The translations under genes were made by a program, and so were the position numbers. A stretch of DNA of 64,000 nt, taken from NCBI RefSeq assembly GCF_963259705.1, contig NC_081846.1:92764641-92828640 (forward strand), written 5' to 3'. Positions 22,875 to 31,990 of the stretch are shown here, in pieces (the stretch's first letter is position 1; each line of letters begins with the position of its first letter). The notes under the pieces are model-generated. The model saw nothing but the letters and a program-made list of their open reading frames with translations. It was not told the DNA's origin and searched no databases. The stretch comes from Myotis daubentonii (taxonomy: Eukaryota; Chordata; Mammalia; Chiroptera; Vespertilionidae).

Positions 22875-23286
22875 TGTTGGGAATGGCTAAAGGCATTTCC
22901 CCAAACCTGAATAGGAAACTGATTGTGGCTGCCAAACAGCTAAAGGCATCTTAATCTACATGTTATGCCTCCTACTGGCCAAACACCTGAACAGCCTTAG
23001 GCTATACCCCAAACTGACAATGCTTCTGTACCCTTTGAAACCTTACCCTTTAAAGTGTATTATCTCCACCTTGCCTTAGGACAAATTGTGTTAATAAAAG
23101 CAAGGGTCCAAGACAAGGAGGAACTCTTCAGTCCCTTTAGCTGAAGGTCCTCTGACCCCCAATGCCTTTCAAAATTATATCTCGTCTCTGGACTCTTTAT
23201 TAGTCTCTGGATTCCTATGTCATCTACGTGCAGCCCCTTTTCCAGATTCCTGAACCCTTCATGATGCTGGGACATGAACCCCGGCA
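22875..23286 (+). mobile_element. Solo LTR of an endogenous retrovirus
   Basis: It starts TGTTGGGAATGGC and ends GAACCCCGGCA. An AATAAAAGC poly(A) signal lies at about 23093. Its 3' half is clearly repeated in the opposite orientation at 44527-44700 (shared TGCCTTTCAAAATTATAT, CTGGACTCTTTATTAG-like and CCAGATTCCTGAACCCTTC). That two-copy relationship is the best evidence it is a defined element. No target duplication is visible. Confidence 0.7.
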
Positions 23287-23595
23287 AATATTGAACATTA
23301 ACTGGATTTGAAAGAAATAAAAATTGAAAAAATCAAATATGTCGATAATTATCAACAGGACGAGTAATAACACATGCTGGAGAGGTTGTGGAGAAAAACA
23401 AACCTGCATTCACCACTGATGGCCATGGTACAGCTAGTATGGAAAACTGAGAATACACCCACCCTATAACTCAGCCACCCCTCTTTTGAGTATCTACCTG
23501 AAAAATTTGAAAACATTTATTTGCAAAAACATATGCATCCCTGTCTTCATCACAGCATTATTCACGGTGGCATGGAAACAACTGAAGTGTCCTTC
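23287..23595 (+). mobile_element. L1 LINE ORF2 C-terminal fragment (first segment)
   Basis: L1 ORF2 phrases are present: ACATGCTGGAGAGGTTGTGG, then TTGAGTATCTACCTGAAAAA, then GCATTATTCACGGTGGC. The line resumes at 24282 after an LTR. It is frame-broken. Confidence 0.8.
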
Positions 23596-24280
23596 TGTGA
23601 AGGGCGAAACGCATTCTTTTTCGGTGTGAAGGTAAAGAATCTCAAACAGCACATGCGTGGAGAAGCTTAAACATGATGTTAAGATTTTATTTGGGGTCCT
23701 TGGGATTAACAACCCTTGTGGACGTAGAGGGCTGGCAAGATCAAAGCAACTGCCAGGAGGCACCCGTTAATCCTCCACGTGTCTCCTGGCCCACGGCAAG
23801 GACAAGGTGCCATTCAAACCATGTGAACCTATTTCCTGATCTTTCCAGGCTTGAGATGGCCCTCCCCCCAACCACCCCTTTTCCTGGGCCTCTTGGGGTT
23901 CCACAGGCTCTATCCAGTCTGGTTACCTTTCTAGTTTTCCCAGGCTGGGCCCTGCCCCGATATGGTGTCACCCTGACTCTCACTGTGCATGTGCAGGAGT
24001 TCTGTGAAGACTGCTGGTTTCCACTGTGCCCCTGCCCCACAGAGGAATTCCCCCTCCTCCCCCCTCTGGAAACTTGGCACCACCCAAATAACCCCAGGGA
24101 AGTTTCCTATGCTCTGAGGAGGAAGTCTCCTGGGCAGCAGCCCCCTGGGTGTCGGTATGTGAGTGAGTCTGTTTAGGCTATAGCTTCCTGATATCTGCTT
24201 CAGCTTCCTAGTCTATTAAACTTATTATTTGATTCCCTTTTGCTTCTTTCCTTTTATTAATAACTAGTTACCTACAGTAA
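23596..24280 (+). mobile_element. Probable solo LTR inserted in an L1
   Basis: The L1 text breaks after GAAGTGTCCTT and resumes at TAATAGATGATTGG. The insert begins TGTGAAGGGCGAAACGC and ends near GTTACCTACA. An ATTAAA poly(A)-like signal lies at about 24216. It contains a 167-codon open frame in the same sense (23673-24176) with no recognised relatives; the frame is probably fortuitous in this GC-rich stretch. The exact ends are uncertain. Confidence 0.6.
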
Positions 24281-24281
24281 T

Positions 24282-24631
24282 GCTTTAATAGATGATTGGA
24301 TAAAGAAAGTGTGGTACATATCTACACTGGATACTACTCAGCCATATGAAAAGGTGAAATCTGCCATTTGTCAACGGCAGAAATCTTGAGAATATTATGC
24401 TAAGAGAAATAAGTCAAAGGCAAGAACTGTGTGATTTAACTTATATGTGGGGTATAACACTGAAAGCAACAAATGAACAAAAATAAATAAACAAACAAAA
24501 AAACTAATAGACTCAGACACCGGTATGGTGGTTACAAAGCGAAGGAGCGTGAGGGGCAGTAGAGGATAAAGGCGGTCAAATATGGTGATGGGAGATGTGA
24601 CGTAGCGTGATGGGCACTTAATGCTACTGTT
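24282..24631 (+). mobile_element. L1 LINE ORF2/3' UTR (second segment)
   Basis: It continues the L1 with GATTGGATAAAGAAAGTGTG, then ATTATGCTAAGAGAAATAAG. It breaks into a second LTR-like insertion near 24631. Confidence 0.8.
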
Positions 24632-25262
24632 AACATAAGAAAACATTCAAACTTGTAAAGAATTTTTGTGAGTTTATTTGAGCCAAACTGTTGAAAATTG
24701 TTAGGAAGCAGAATCAATGCTCCAGAGAATGGTGGCTTTTAAGTTGGTTTTGTAAATTTCCATCAAAGGAGGAGACATAAGGGGGTTACATGAAATCCAC
24801 TGGTGATAGATTAGGGAGGTGGGAGAAAGCAAAGCAGGGAAACCTCTGGGATTGGATAAAAATTAAAATGATAGAATAAACTTCTTTTATGTAGGTGAGT
24901 GCAGGATAGTTAACAGTTGGCAATTAACACAATAAAACTAACAATGAGGGAATTTGTGGTTTCCATGTTGGTGTCATTTGTTGTGCCCTGAGGAGCCTGG
25001 GGGAAAAAGGGAAGTTACAAGTTACCCTGACATTCCACAGGTAGGTTATCTTAGATGCAAAAAAACAATAGGCTCCTTAAAGATCTAAATTGATCTTTGT
25101 CAGGGAAGACACTGGCCTAGGACATATCTACCCATTATGAACTGCTTTTTTATTTAAAAGTTTTAATTTCAAACCAGCCTTTGTGGTTACTTTAGATCTT
25201 TTGAGTTTACAAAGCTGCCACACAGGTCTTCCCTGAGTCAGTCAGGTTAGCACATGGCCCCT
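24632..25262 (-). mobile_element. Probable LTR inserted in an L1, antisense
   Basis: Foreign sequence separates L1 3' UTR segments. It includes GTGAGTTTATTTGAGCCAAA, GGGGGTTACATGAAATCCAC and TCCATGTTGGTGTCATTTGT, which I recall as an LTR family found in several mammals. The orientation is inferred from that recall. The ends are approximate. Confidence 0.55.
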
Positions 25263-25335
25263 TTTCGTCCACACAACATACAGATCATGTATCATAGAAG
25301 TGTACACTTGAAACCTGTATAATCTTATTAACCAA
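25263..25335 (+). mobile_element. L1 LINE 3' UTR (third segment)
   Basis: The phrases ACACAACATACAGATCATGT and GTACACTTGAAACCTGTATA, then TTATTAACCAA, are the standard L1 end. A Helitron interrupts exactly after ACCAA. Confidence 0.85.
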
Positions 25336-25474
25336 CTAGAGAATTGATGCATGAAATTGGTGCGAGGGGCTCAGCCCTTGCAGCCCCAGCTTCATCCAGA
25401 AGGTCATCCTGAAGGACGTCTGGATGGTCATTTGGTTGTCCAGTCTAATTAGCATATTATGCTTTTATTATAGA
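25336..25474 (-). mobile_element. Very short Helitron (139 bp) in an L1 3' end
   Basis: The left end is CTAGAGAATTGATGCATGAA and the right end is TTTTATTATAGA. It interrupts the L1 motif ACCAATG(C/T)CA-CCCAATAAA exactly between A and T, with no duplication and no loss. This is what Helitron insertion predicts. Confidence 0.95.
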
Positions 25475-25545
25475 TGCCATCCCAATAAATTGAATTTAAG
25501 TAAGTTATAAAACAACCCAATAAATTTAATTTAAAAATATAAAAT
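25475..25545 (+). mobile_element. L1 LINE 3' terminus (fourth segment)
   Basis: TGCCATCCCAATAAATTGAA completes the L1 3' end interrupted at 25335. A second partial copy of CCCAATAAATTTAATTTAAA follows at about 25518. Confidence 0.8.
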
Positions 25546-26144
25546 GAGAAACCCCTCCCTGGAGTCCTACAACTTAATGTTTCCTAACATTAATCTCACA
25601 AATCCCCAAACTACCCTTCCTGATAAGGAAATAATGTTTTAGTGTTATGTGATTAATCAACCTCATTTATATGTGTTTATTTTGTAAAGTATAGTCAACA
25701 TGGATTTTCAACTTTATGTCAAAGGTCCCTCATAATAGACTCAATACAAATTCCTCAGAAGACTGACACTACAGCATGCTGGGAGAGTGTCCTGAGGGCC
25801 AGCGCAGAAGTGGGATGTCTATAGACATGCAGGGTCACTCACAACTGAAACGCCCGCCTGTGTAGGGCACCTTTTCCATCCTAAGAGGTACAAGGTCTTT
25901 CAGGTGGAGATGCCATAAAAGCTAATTGTAAGCATTGCTTCTCTGCCTCCCCTTTCCTTTACTAATGCTGGAGACTTGTCATTACTCTTTGCCAATTTCT
26001 GGCTCAACTGTAAACACAGATGTCAAGGTCTAATTCCACATTAACTCAATCTATTCAAAATTTCAAGTATGTTGACATTTTAATCTACTTATTAAATTGC
26101 AAAAAGAAAAAAACATATTTTTGTGCAGTATATTGACAGTTTGA
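25546..26144. other. Unassigned intergenic DNA
   Basis: No gene or repeat is recognised. Confidence 0.4.
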
Positions 26145-26275
26145 AAAAAGTGCTGTCTTTAAATAAGAGAAGTACCATATGGTTTTACTCATATATGGAA
26201 TCTAGTGAACAAAATAAACTAACAAGCAAAACAGAGACAGACTCATAGAGAGCAAGCTGACAGCTGTAGTATTTC
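26145..26275 (+). mobile_element. L1 LINE 3' fragment
   Basis: The phrase CATATGGTTTTACTCATATA, then a TGGAATCTAGTGAACAAAAT stretch and AGACAGACTCATAGAGA, is the L1 3' UTR. Confidence 0.7.
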
Positions 26276-26710
26276 CAAACTACACTCCAAGGACTGTGTG
26301 ATTGGCTGGCTAGCATATGAAAAACTGTGGTGGAATAGAAAAATAAAGACAAATATAAACCCCCAAAAAGAAAAAAGAAATTGGAAATGTAGTGATGAGA
26401 CTCTACCAAAAAAGTCTATTAAAGGTGATGGTGATTCTCACCCAATTGACCACTATCCCCATAGCAATTACTGCTACAGGGCATATGTCAGCATTGCTGG
26501 AGAAATGCAAACCTTCAAGTCTTCTGCTACAGGAAGATTATAGTTAGGTAGCACAGCAAGATACAACAGAGACTAGAGAGATATAAATAATGATAGAAAA
26601 TATGTCACAAAAGCACACTGAAAAATAACTACTGTCGAGAAAACAAGAGTTCCAAAGACTTCTTGCTCTGGTAACTAGAAGATAAAATCTGAGTCTAGAA
26701 ATACACATAG
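26276..26710. other. Unassigned intergenic DNA
   Basis: Nothing recognised. The 81-codon frame at 26298-26543 has no family resemblance. Confidence 0.4.
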
Positions 26711-26923
26711 CCTTGCCAGGCTGGTGTTGCTCAATGGTTGAGTATTATCCCATTTACCAGGATGTTGCAGGTTCAATTCCTGGTCAGGGCACATGCCCGG
26801 GTTGTGGGCTAGATCTCCAGTGGGGGCATGCAGGAGGCATCCCATCAATATTTCTTTCTCATCAATGTTTCTACATTTCTCTCCCTCTACCTGTCTCTCT
26901 CTGAAATTAATAAAAACATTTTT
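26711..26923 (+). mobile_element. VES-type SINE (older variant)
   Basis: The tRNA-like head is degenerate but readable (GCTCAATGGTTGAG, GGTTCAATTCC). The body GGTCAGGGCACATGCCCGGG and GCATGCAGGAGGCATCCCAT, a pyrimidine tract and a GAAATTAATAAAAAC tail follow. It uses the 'GGTCAGGGCACATGCC' body variant. Confidence 0.88.
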
Positions 26924-26940
26924 AACAAGTAACAACCCAC

Positions 26941-26993
26941 AGCCCTGGATGGTGTTTCTCAGTGGTTAGAGTACCATGCCGGCCCCTCCACCC

Positions 26994-27040
<47 letters not shown>

Positions 27041-27124
27041 AAGGGTTTAATTCTGGGTCAAGGGCACATACCTGGGTTGCAGATTCCATTCCAAGCTCCA
27101 GTCGGGACACGTGGGAAGCAACCA

Positions 27125-27183
<59 letters not shown>

Positions 27184-27268
27184 CCCCCCCCCCATATCTC
27201 CTTCCATTCTAAAAATCAAAGGATAATTATCCTCAGGTGAGGATTAACAAAAATAAGAAAAAAACTTA
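26941..27268 (+). mobile_element. VES-type SINE with two internal microsatellites
   Basis: A SINE head (GCCCTGGATGGTG, CAGTGGTTAGAG) is interrupted by (AC)n at 26995-27038. The body (GGGCACATACCTGGGTTGCA) follows, and the normally short CT tract is expanded to (CT)n at 27128-27180 plus a C run at 27181-27193. The tail has the TCCTCAGGTGAGGATTAAC motif that marks one of the two SINE tail types here. Confidence 0.85.
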
Positions 27269-28438
27269 AAAATGCACAGCCTATGGTTGGGTGGAGGAAG
27301 GCTGCAAGAAAGTTGTTTTCCACGTGGGTGGAAAATTAGTAACCTAAGCAAAGGCCAATTTAGCGTTATTGCGAATAACTCCCTGGGCCCCAGGGATACT
27401 GTGGATCCAATCTTCCTATGTATCTATCACATATGTTATTTAAAATATTTGTTATTCACTTTTCTTTAGGTAGCTTATTTACCTGGCTATATGAGCCTTT
27501 TACTAACCTGGTTATATGAGCTTTAATAAATTACCTTCATTTATCTCATCAGTTTGCAATGGTTCCATTATGCCAACATTGGGACTCTTTAAGATGGCCT
27601 CAGAGCAGTCACTTACCCCCATCAGCCATTTGTAGCAAAAGGATATCTAAGGGTAACAAGAAGACATTTGTCAAAGTTATGGCTATTCTTGTTTGTAATA
27701 CATGACCGATATTTTGTTCTTAACTTTCAATCTAGCAATTTGAAGGTTTTTCCTTATATCTGGCCAACGATTCGGTGATTTTTGTTGAGTATGCATTACT
27801 GACTCCACAGCAGATGCTCAAGGCTGAGTTTCTAGCTTTGGACAGAGCAATGTAATTGACTACATATTACTGTTATCAGTCCTACATAGTTCAAATCACT
27901 CTGGTAATTCTTGCAAGATCCAATATAGACCAATCCTTTGTGTCTGTTGTTAACCATCGCAATACCCTATATCCAGCTAAAGGAACAGACAGTGAAACAT
28001 CCCCTCTAAAGGCAGCTCAATGGCAGAAGGGGCATCAAAACTGCCCACAATTTCTAAAGCCATAATGCCTCCCTGGGCTGGACTCCAAAGGGCATGCTGA
28101 TTTGCATGGCTGAAATAAGGCGATCCGTTTACTGAGGCAAGAAAGCCGACAATTAGGTTGTAATCATTACTCTTTGGAAATAATTATTTAACTTTAGTTC
28201 AAATTTATTAGTCACCAGGGAGTAGTTGCCTCCTGATTGCGATCTAAAATTTTGCTTTGAAAGAGTTTCTAATTGTCATGGACTAGAATATATTGTTTTT
28301 CTTAATTATATCACAGTTTCATTATTGGATAAGGTTAACAAGATCTAATAATTAATTAAATTCTAACAAATACAATCCACACAACTTCATTCTTCAGCAA
28401 CTCTTTGGAGGAAAAAAAAAGGCATTTCTTTCTCTTTG
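27235..28438. other. Unassigned DNA, partly LTR-like
   Basis: A stretch around 27440-27570 with GAGCTTTAATAAATTACC could be the end of an LTR. The remainder, including a 69-codon frame at 27856-28065, resembles nothing I can name. No gene is called. The first part overlaps the tail of the preceding SINE. Confidence 0.3.
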
Positions 28439-29095
28439 CTGTAACCTCCCATAAGCTATGAAAAGCACCTGGCAATTAACCCCCAAGACTGTTAGCTCCT
28501 CTAGTTCAAACAGCCCCTCTGTTCAAACCAAGGGACAAGATCAACTACTTTCAAGGCTACATTCTTGTGTACCCCTCCTCCCTGCTGTTTTAATAACTCT
28601 AGGGAAATCGAGCCTGAAAGTTTCTACTTAGTAGAAGGACTCTACTCCCTCCCTTTCAAACCCAAGCTGCCCTCCTTTCAAACACTTTGTAACTTTTGCT
28701 CTAAGAATGTTTTACAGGCTTTGAAAAAATACTAATCAGAAACCTCCCAGACTGTCTCCCAAAGAACTAACAAAGACAACCCTTCTGATGCCTGCTCAAT
28801 TTCAGCCCCCAAATCTCCCTCCCTTTCTTGTCTTACAACATAGCAGCCACTAGGACAGCAGACCACTGTTTATTTCTTTGCATTGGCTAGCAATGCACCA
28901 GCCCTTTCCCTTTTGGGAAAGTAAAGTAAACTTTCTCTCTGCACCTATCTCTTATTTTATTTATTTATGTATTTATTTATTATTTTCAGTAGTATTTTTA
29001 AATGTTTTATTTTATTTATTTTTAAGTTACTAAATATTTTATTCTTTTAATTTTCTTTCACCTATCTCTTATTTTAGTTGTGAATTCTTTCACAG
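28439..29095 (+). mobile_element. Possible LTR, interrupted by a small insertion
   Basis: It has an LTR-like start (TGTAACCTCCCATAAGC), a C-rich middle, and a 3' part (CCCTTTTGGGAAAGTAAAGT, AACTTTCTCTCTGCACC) that resembles LTR R/U5 sequence. A 99-bp insertion with an 18-bp duplication sits inside at 28960-29058. No target duplication for the LTR itself was found. Confidence 0.4.
28960..29058 (-). mobile_element. Tiny LINE-type retro-insertion with an 18-bp TSD
   Basis: The 18-mer CACCTATCTCTTATTTTA occurs exactly at 28942-28959 and again at 29059-29076. The DNA between is T-rich on the plus strand, that is, A-tailed on the minus strand. Only a short body remains, so the source cannot be named. 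An L1-driven event is the natural reading. Confidence 0.75.
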
Positions 29096-29676
29096 CTCAT
29101 GTCATCTGCCAAAAACTCTAACAGTGACCACTTGTTTATCAAGAGAAAGTGATCCAACTGTCATAATATCTTAGTTATTATAATATTTGACATATGGAAT
29201 CAAGGCAAATTACTCTAATAGGAATTTACTGGGTCTCTGGAGGTTTGGCTGCATAATAAATGGCACAGGTGTCTTCTAAGTTTGAGTATTGGCAGTGACA
29301 AGATGCTATTTTTTAAAAACTGCAATAATACTTCTAAATAAATTACAATGATTGACATGTTCTGAGGTTTGCAAAGTTTTTTATTACTTAACTTTTCTTT
29401 CCACTTCTTTAAGCGTATGTTCCTTCCTATTTTCATCCTCATTCAAATCACTTAAAAATGTTTTCCTATCTCCAAAAAGTATTTAAAATCTCCCCAAGTG
29501 ACACAAAATTATCTATACAGTAGATTCATATCTATGGGAAAATAGATGAAACTGGATAGGAAAAAAAAAACTAACAAAAATAATAAAAATGTTTAAAATG
29601 AGTAATGTTTATTCTTTCTATTTCTTCAAATGTCTATAACTAGAAAATATCACTTTTGTGATAATAACACTAATAA
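29096..29676. other. Unassigned AT-rich DNA
   Basis: No gene or repeat is recognised. The 75-codon minus-strand frame at 29215-29442 has no relatives I know. Confidence 0.4.
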
Positions 29677-30239
29677 TCCTAGCTAATAAAAGAGAAACAT
29701 GGTAATTAGCCGTACCTCCGCTACCCTTCCCATTGGCTAATCAGGGCGATATGCAAATTAAATGCCAGCCAAGATGGCAGCCGACAGCCAGGCACTTGAA
29801 GCGAACATGAGGCTTGCTTGCTTCAGTGATGGAGGACTCCAATGTTCCCCGCCTGCCTTGCCGGCCTCTGAGCTTGCAGTTTGAAACATTGTTACAAATA
29901 TAGAAGCTAAACAAAACCCCAGAAACCTGCTTTCAGCCACCTGGGATCTCAGAGCTGGAGTTGAAACAGTTTTTGAATTATAGAACCCAAACAACCAGAT
30001 ACTTGCTTTCAGCAGCCGAGGCCTAAGAGCTGGAGCCAAGCCTCAGAGCTAAAGCTGGCCCAGAATAAAAAAGAAAAAGAAAAAAAGGAGCAGTTGGGAG
30101 CTTCAGTCACCCGCCAGCCTGAAAACAGCCCTCAGCCCCTCACCCAGGCTGGCCAGGCACCCCAGTGGGGACCCCCACCCTGATCCAGGACACCCTTCAG
30201 GGCAAACCAGCCCGCCCCCACCCATGCACCAGGCCTCTA
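29677..30239 (+). mobile_element. Helitron A, first of a triple head-to-tail array
   Basis: It starts TCCTAGCTAATAAAAGAG after a host A. It ends ATGCACCAGGCCTCTA at 30239; the usual final G of CTAG is absent. The 5' region (ATTGGCTAATCAGGGCGATA) differs from that of its two neighbours, so it is a different subfamily. Helitron B begins at the next base. Confidence 0.9.
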
Positions 30240-31105
30240 TCCTATATAGTAAAAGGGTAATATGCCACCCAGCACCCGGATCAGCAGAGCCGCAAGGCCA
30301 CCGGGCACCAGGATCAGCATGACAGGGGGCAGCGCCCAAACCCCCTGATCGCCCTGTGGCTATGTGTGTGACAGGGGGCAGGGCCACAACCTCCCTATCT
30401 GCCCTGCTCTGTTTGTGACAGGGGAAGGCACCCCAACCCCCTGATCAACCCTGCTCTGTGCCTGATAGGGGGGAGCTCCCTAAACCCCTGATTGCCCTGC
30501 AGCTCTGTTTGTGACAGGGTGCAGTGCCCCAACCCCCTGATCGGCCCTGCTCTGTGTGTGACAGGGTGCGGCACCCCAACTGCCCCCCACGGGCCCTGCT
30601 CTGTGTGTGACAGGGTAGAGCCATAACCTCCCCATCGGCCCTGCCCTGAGTGTGACAGGGTGTGGCACCCCAACCCCCTGATCTGCCCTGCTCTGTGTGT
30701 GACAGGGGGCGGTGCCCCAACACCCTGATTGGCCCTGCTCTGTGCATGACAGGGGGTGGCACTGCAACCTCCCCATCGACCCTGCCTTGAGTGTGACAGG
30801 GGACGGTGCCTGAAAGCCCCAATCGGCCCTACCCTGAGCTTAACTGAGGGTGGCATCGCAACCTCCCCATCTGCCCTGCTCTGTGCATGACAGGGGGCGG
30901 CACCCCAACTCCCCAATTGGCCCTGCTCTGAGCCCGACCAGGGGCTGCACCTAGGGGTTTGGCCTGCCCTCTCCCACCCTGGAGCGGGCCTAAGCCAGCA
31001 GGTCGTTATCTCCCGAGGGGTCCCAGACTGCGAGAGGGCACAGGCCGGGCTGAGGGAGCTCCCTTACCCCCCGAGTGCACAAATTTTTGCACACCAGTCC
31101 TCTAG
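30240..31105 (+). mobile_element. Helitron B, middle of a triple head-to-tail array
   Basis: It starts TCCTATATAGTAAAAGGG immediately after element A and ends CAGTCCTCTAG at 31105. The 3' hairpin is GTGCACAAATTTTTGCAC. It carries a 48-bp tandem repeat (about 30300-30950). Confidence 0.93.
30300..30950. repeat. 48-bp tandem repeat (minisatellite) inside Helitron B
   Basis: About 13 units carry the theme GTGTGACAGGG(G/T)GCGGCAC, then CCCCTGATCGGCCCTGCTCT. The spacing of the GACAGGG motif is mostly 48 bp (for example about 30512, 30560, 30608, 30701, 30749). Because 48 is a multiple of three, the array keeps long frames open on the minus strand (173, 125 and 98 codons). These are repeat artefacts. 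Confidence 0.9.
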
Positions 31106-31490
31106 TCCTATATAATAAAAGGCTAATATGCAAATTGACCAAACAGCAGAACGACTGGTCCTTATGATGCACACTGACCACCAGAGGGCAGATGCTTGTT
31201 GCAGAAGCTGACGTCTTGTGGTCAGTGCACTCCCAGAAGGGGAGCACTGCTCAACCAGAAGCCAGGCTCATGGCTGGCTTCTGTAGCAGAGGTGGTGGGA
31301 GCCTCTCCCGCCTCCCCAACAGTGCTAAGGACGTCCCACTGACAGCTTAGGCTGCTCCCCAGGGAAGGGGCCTAAGCCATCAGTTTGACATCCCCTGAGG
31401 GCTCCCAGACTGCAAGAGGGTACAGGCCAGGCTAAGGGACTTCCCCCCCTCACTCCCTGAGTGCATGAATCTCATGCACTGGGCCTCTAG
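31106..31490 (+). mobile_element. Helitron C, last of a triple head-to-tail array
   Basis: It starts TCCTATATAATAAAAGGC, the canonical HeliBat 5' end, at the base after B's CTAG. It ends GGGCCTCTAG at 31490 with hairpin GTGCATGAATCTCATGCAC, followed by a host T. Confidence 0.95.
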
Positions 31491-31524
31491 TAATATGATA
31501 ATGATGATAACAATCCCAATAACA

Positions 31525-31710
31525 TAGTGGAAAGAACATGAGCTCGAAGGCGTCAAATAATCTGATTCAAACCTTTGCCATGAGACCATGGGCAAGTCTC
31601 ATTTTTTCTCTGTAAAACACTGTTGTTAGCTTTACAACAAATTACTTATAGAATAACTTCCTCACAAAGCTGCTGTGAGAATTAAGTATAATAATTGTAC
31701 AAAGTGTATC
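31525..31710 (+). mobile_element. MIR SINE remnant
   Basis: The sense MIR order is visible: ACATAGTGGAAAGAACATGA, then GATTCAAACCTTTGCCATGA, then GGGCAAGTC, then TGCTGTGAGAATTAAG. Confidence 0.7.
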
Positions 31711-31796
31711 ATATCACATGTTATGCTGCTACACCGTGAGATCTTTATCACAAATGAGAGAAGTCTCACTGAAAACTAAGATGAAATACCTTCTTT

Positions 31797-31980
31797 TAAA
31801 AAATATATATTTTATTGATTTTTTACAGAGAGGAAGGGAGAGGGATAGAGAGTTAGAAACATCGATGAAAGAGAAACACCAATCAGCTGCCTCCTGCACA
31901 CTCCCCACTGGGGATGTGCCTGCAACCAAGGCACATGCCCTTGACCGGAATCAAACCTGGGACCATGCATTCAGAAGGTT
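31797..31980 (-). mobile_element. VES-type SINE, head missing
   Basis: Read on the minus strand, the body and tail are clear (GCAGGAGGCAGCTGATTGG, then GAGAGGGATAG... in complement, and an A-rich tail giving AATATATATTTTATTGATTT on plus). The tRNA head breaks off after GGTCCCAGGTTTGATTCC, so the 5' third is replaced by unrelated sequence near 31965-31990. Confidence 0.85.
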
Positions 31981-31990
31981 GGATTCAACA

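Noticed and set aside
26962..27240. 92-codon open frame
   Set aside because: It is built from (AC)n and (CT)n microsatellites within a SINE.
30395..30916. 173-codon open frame
   Set aside because: It lies wholly in a 48-bp tandem repeat of a Helitron, with equally open overlapping frames; no protein family resemblance.
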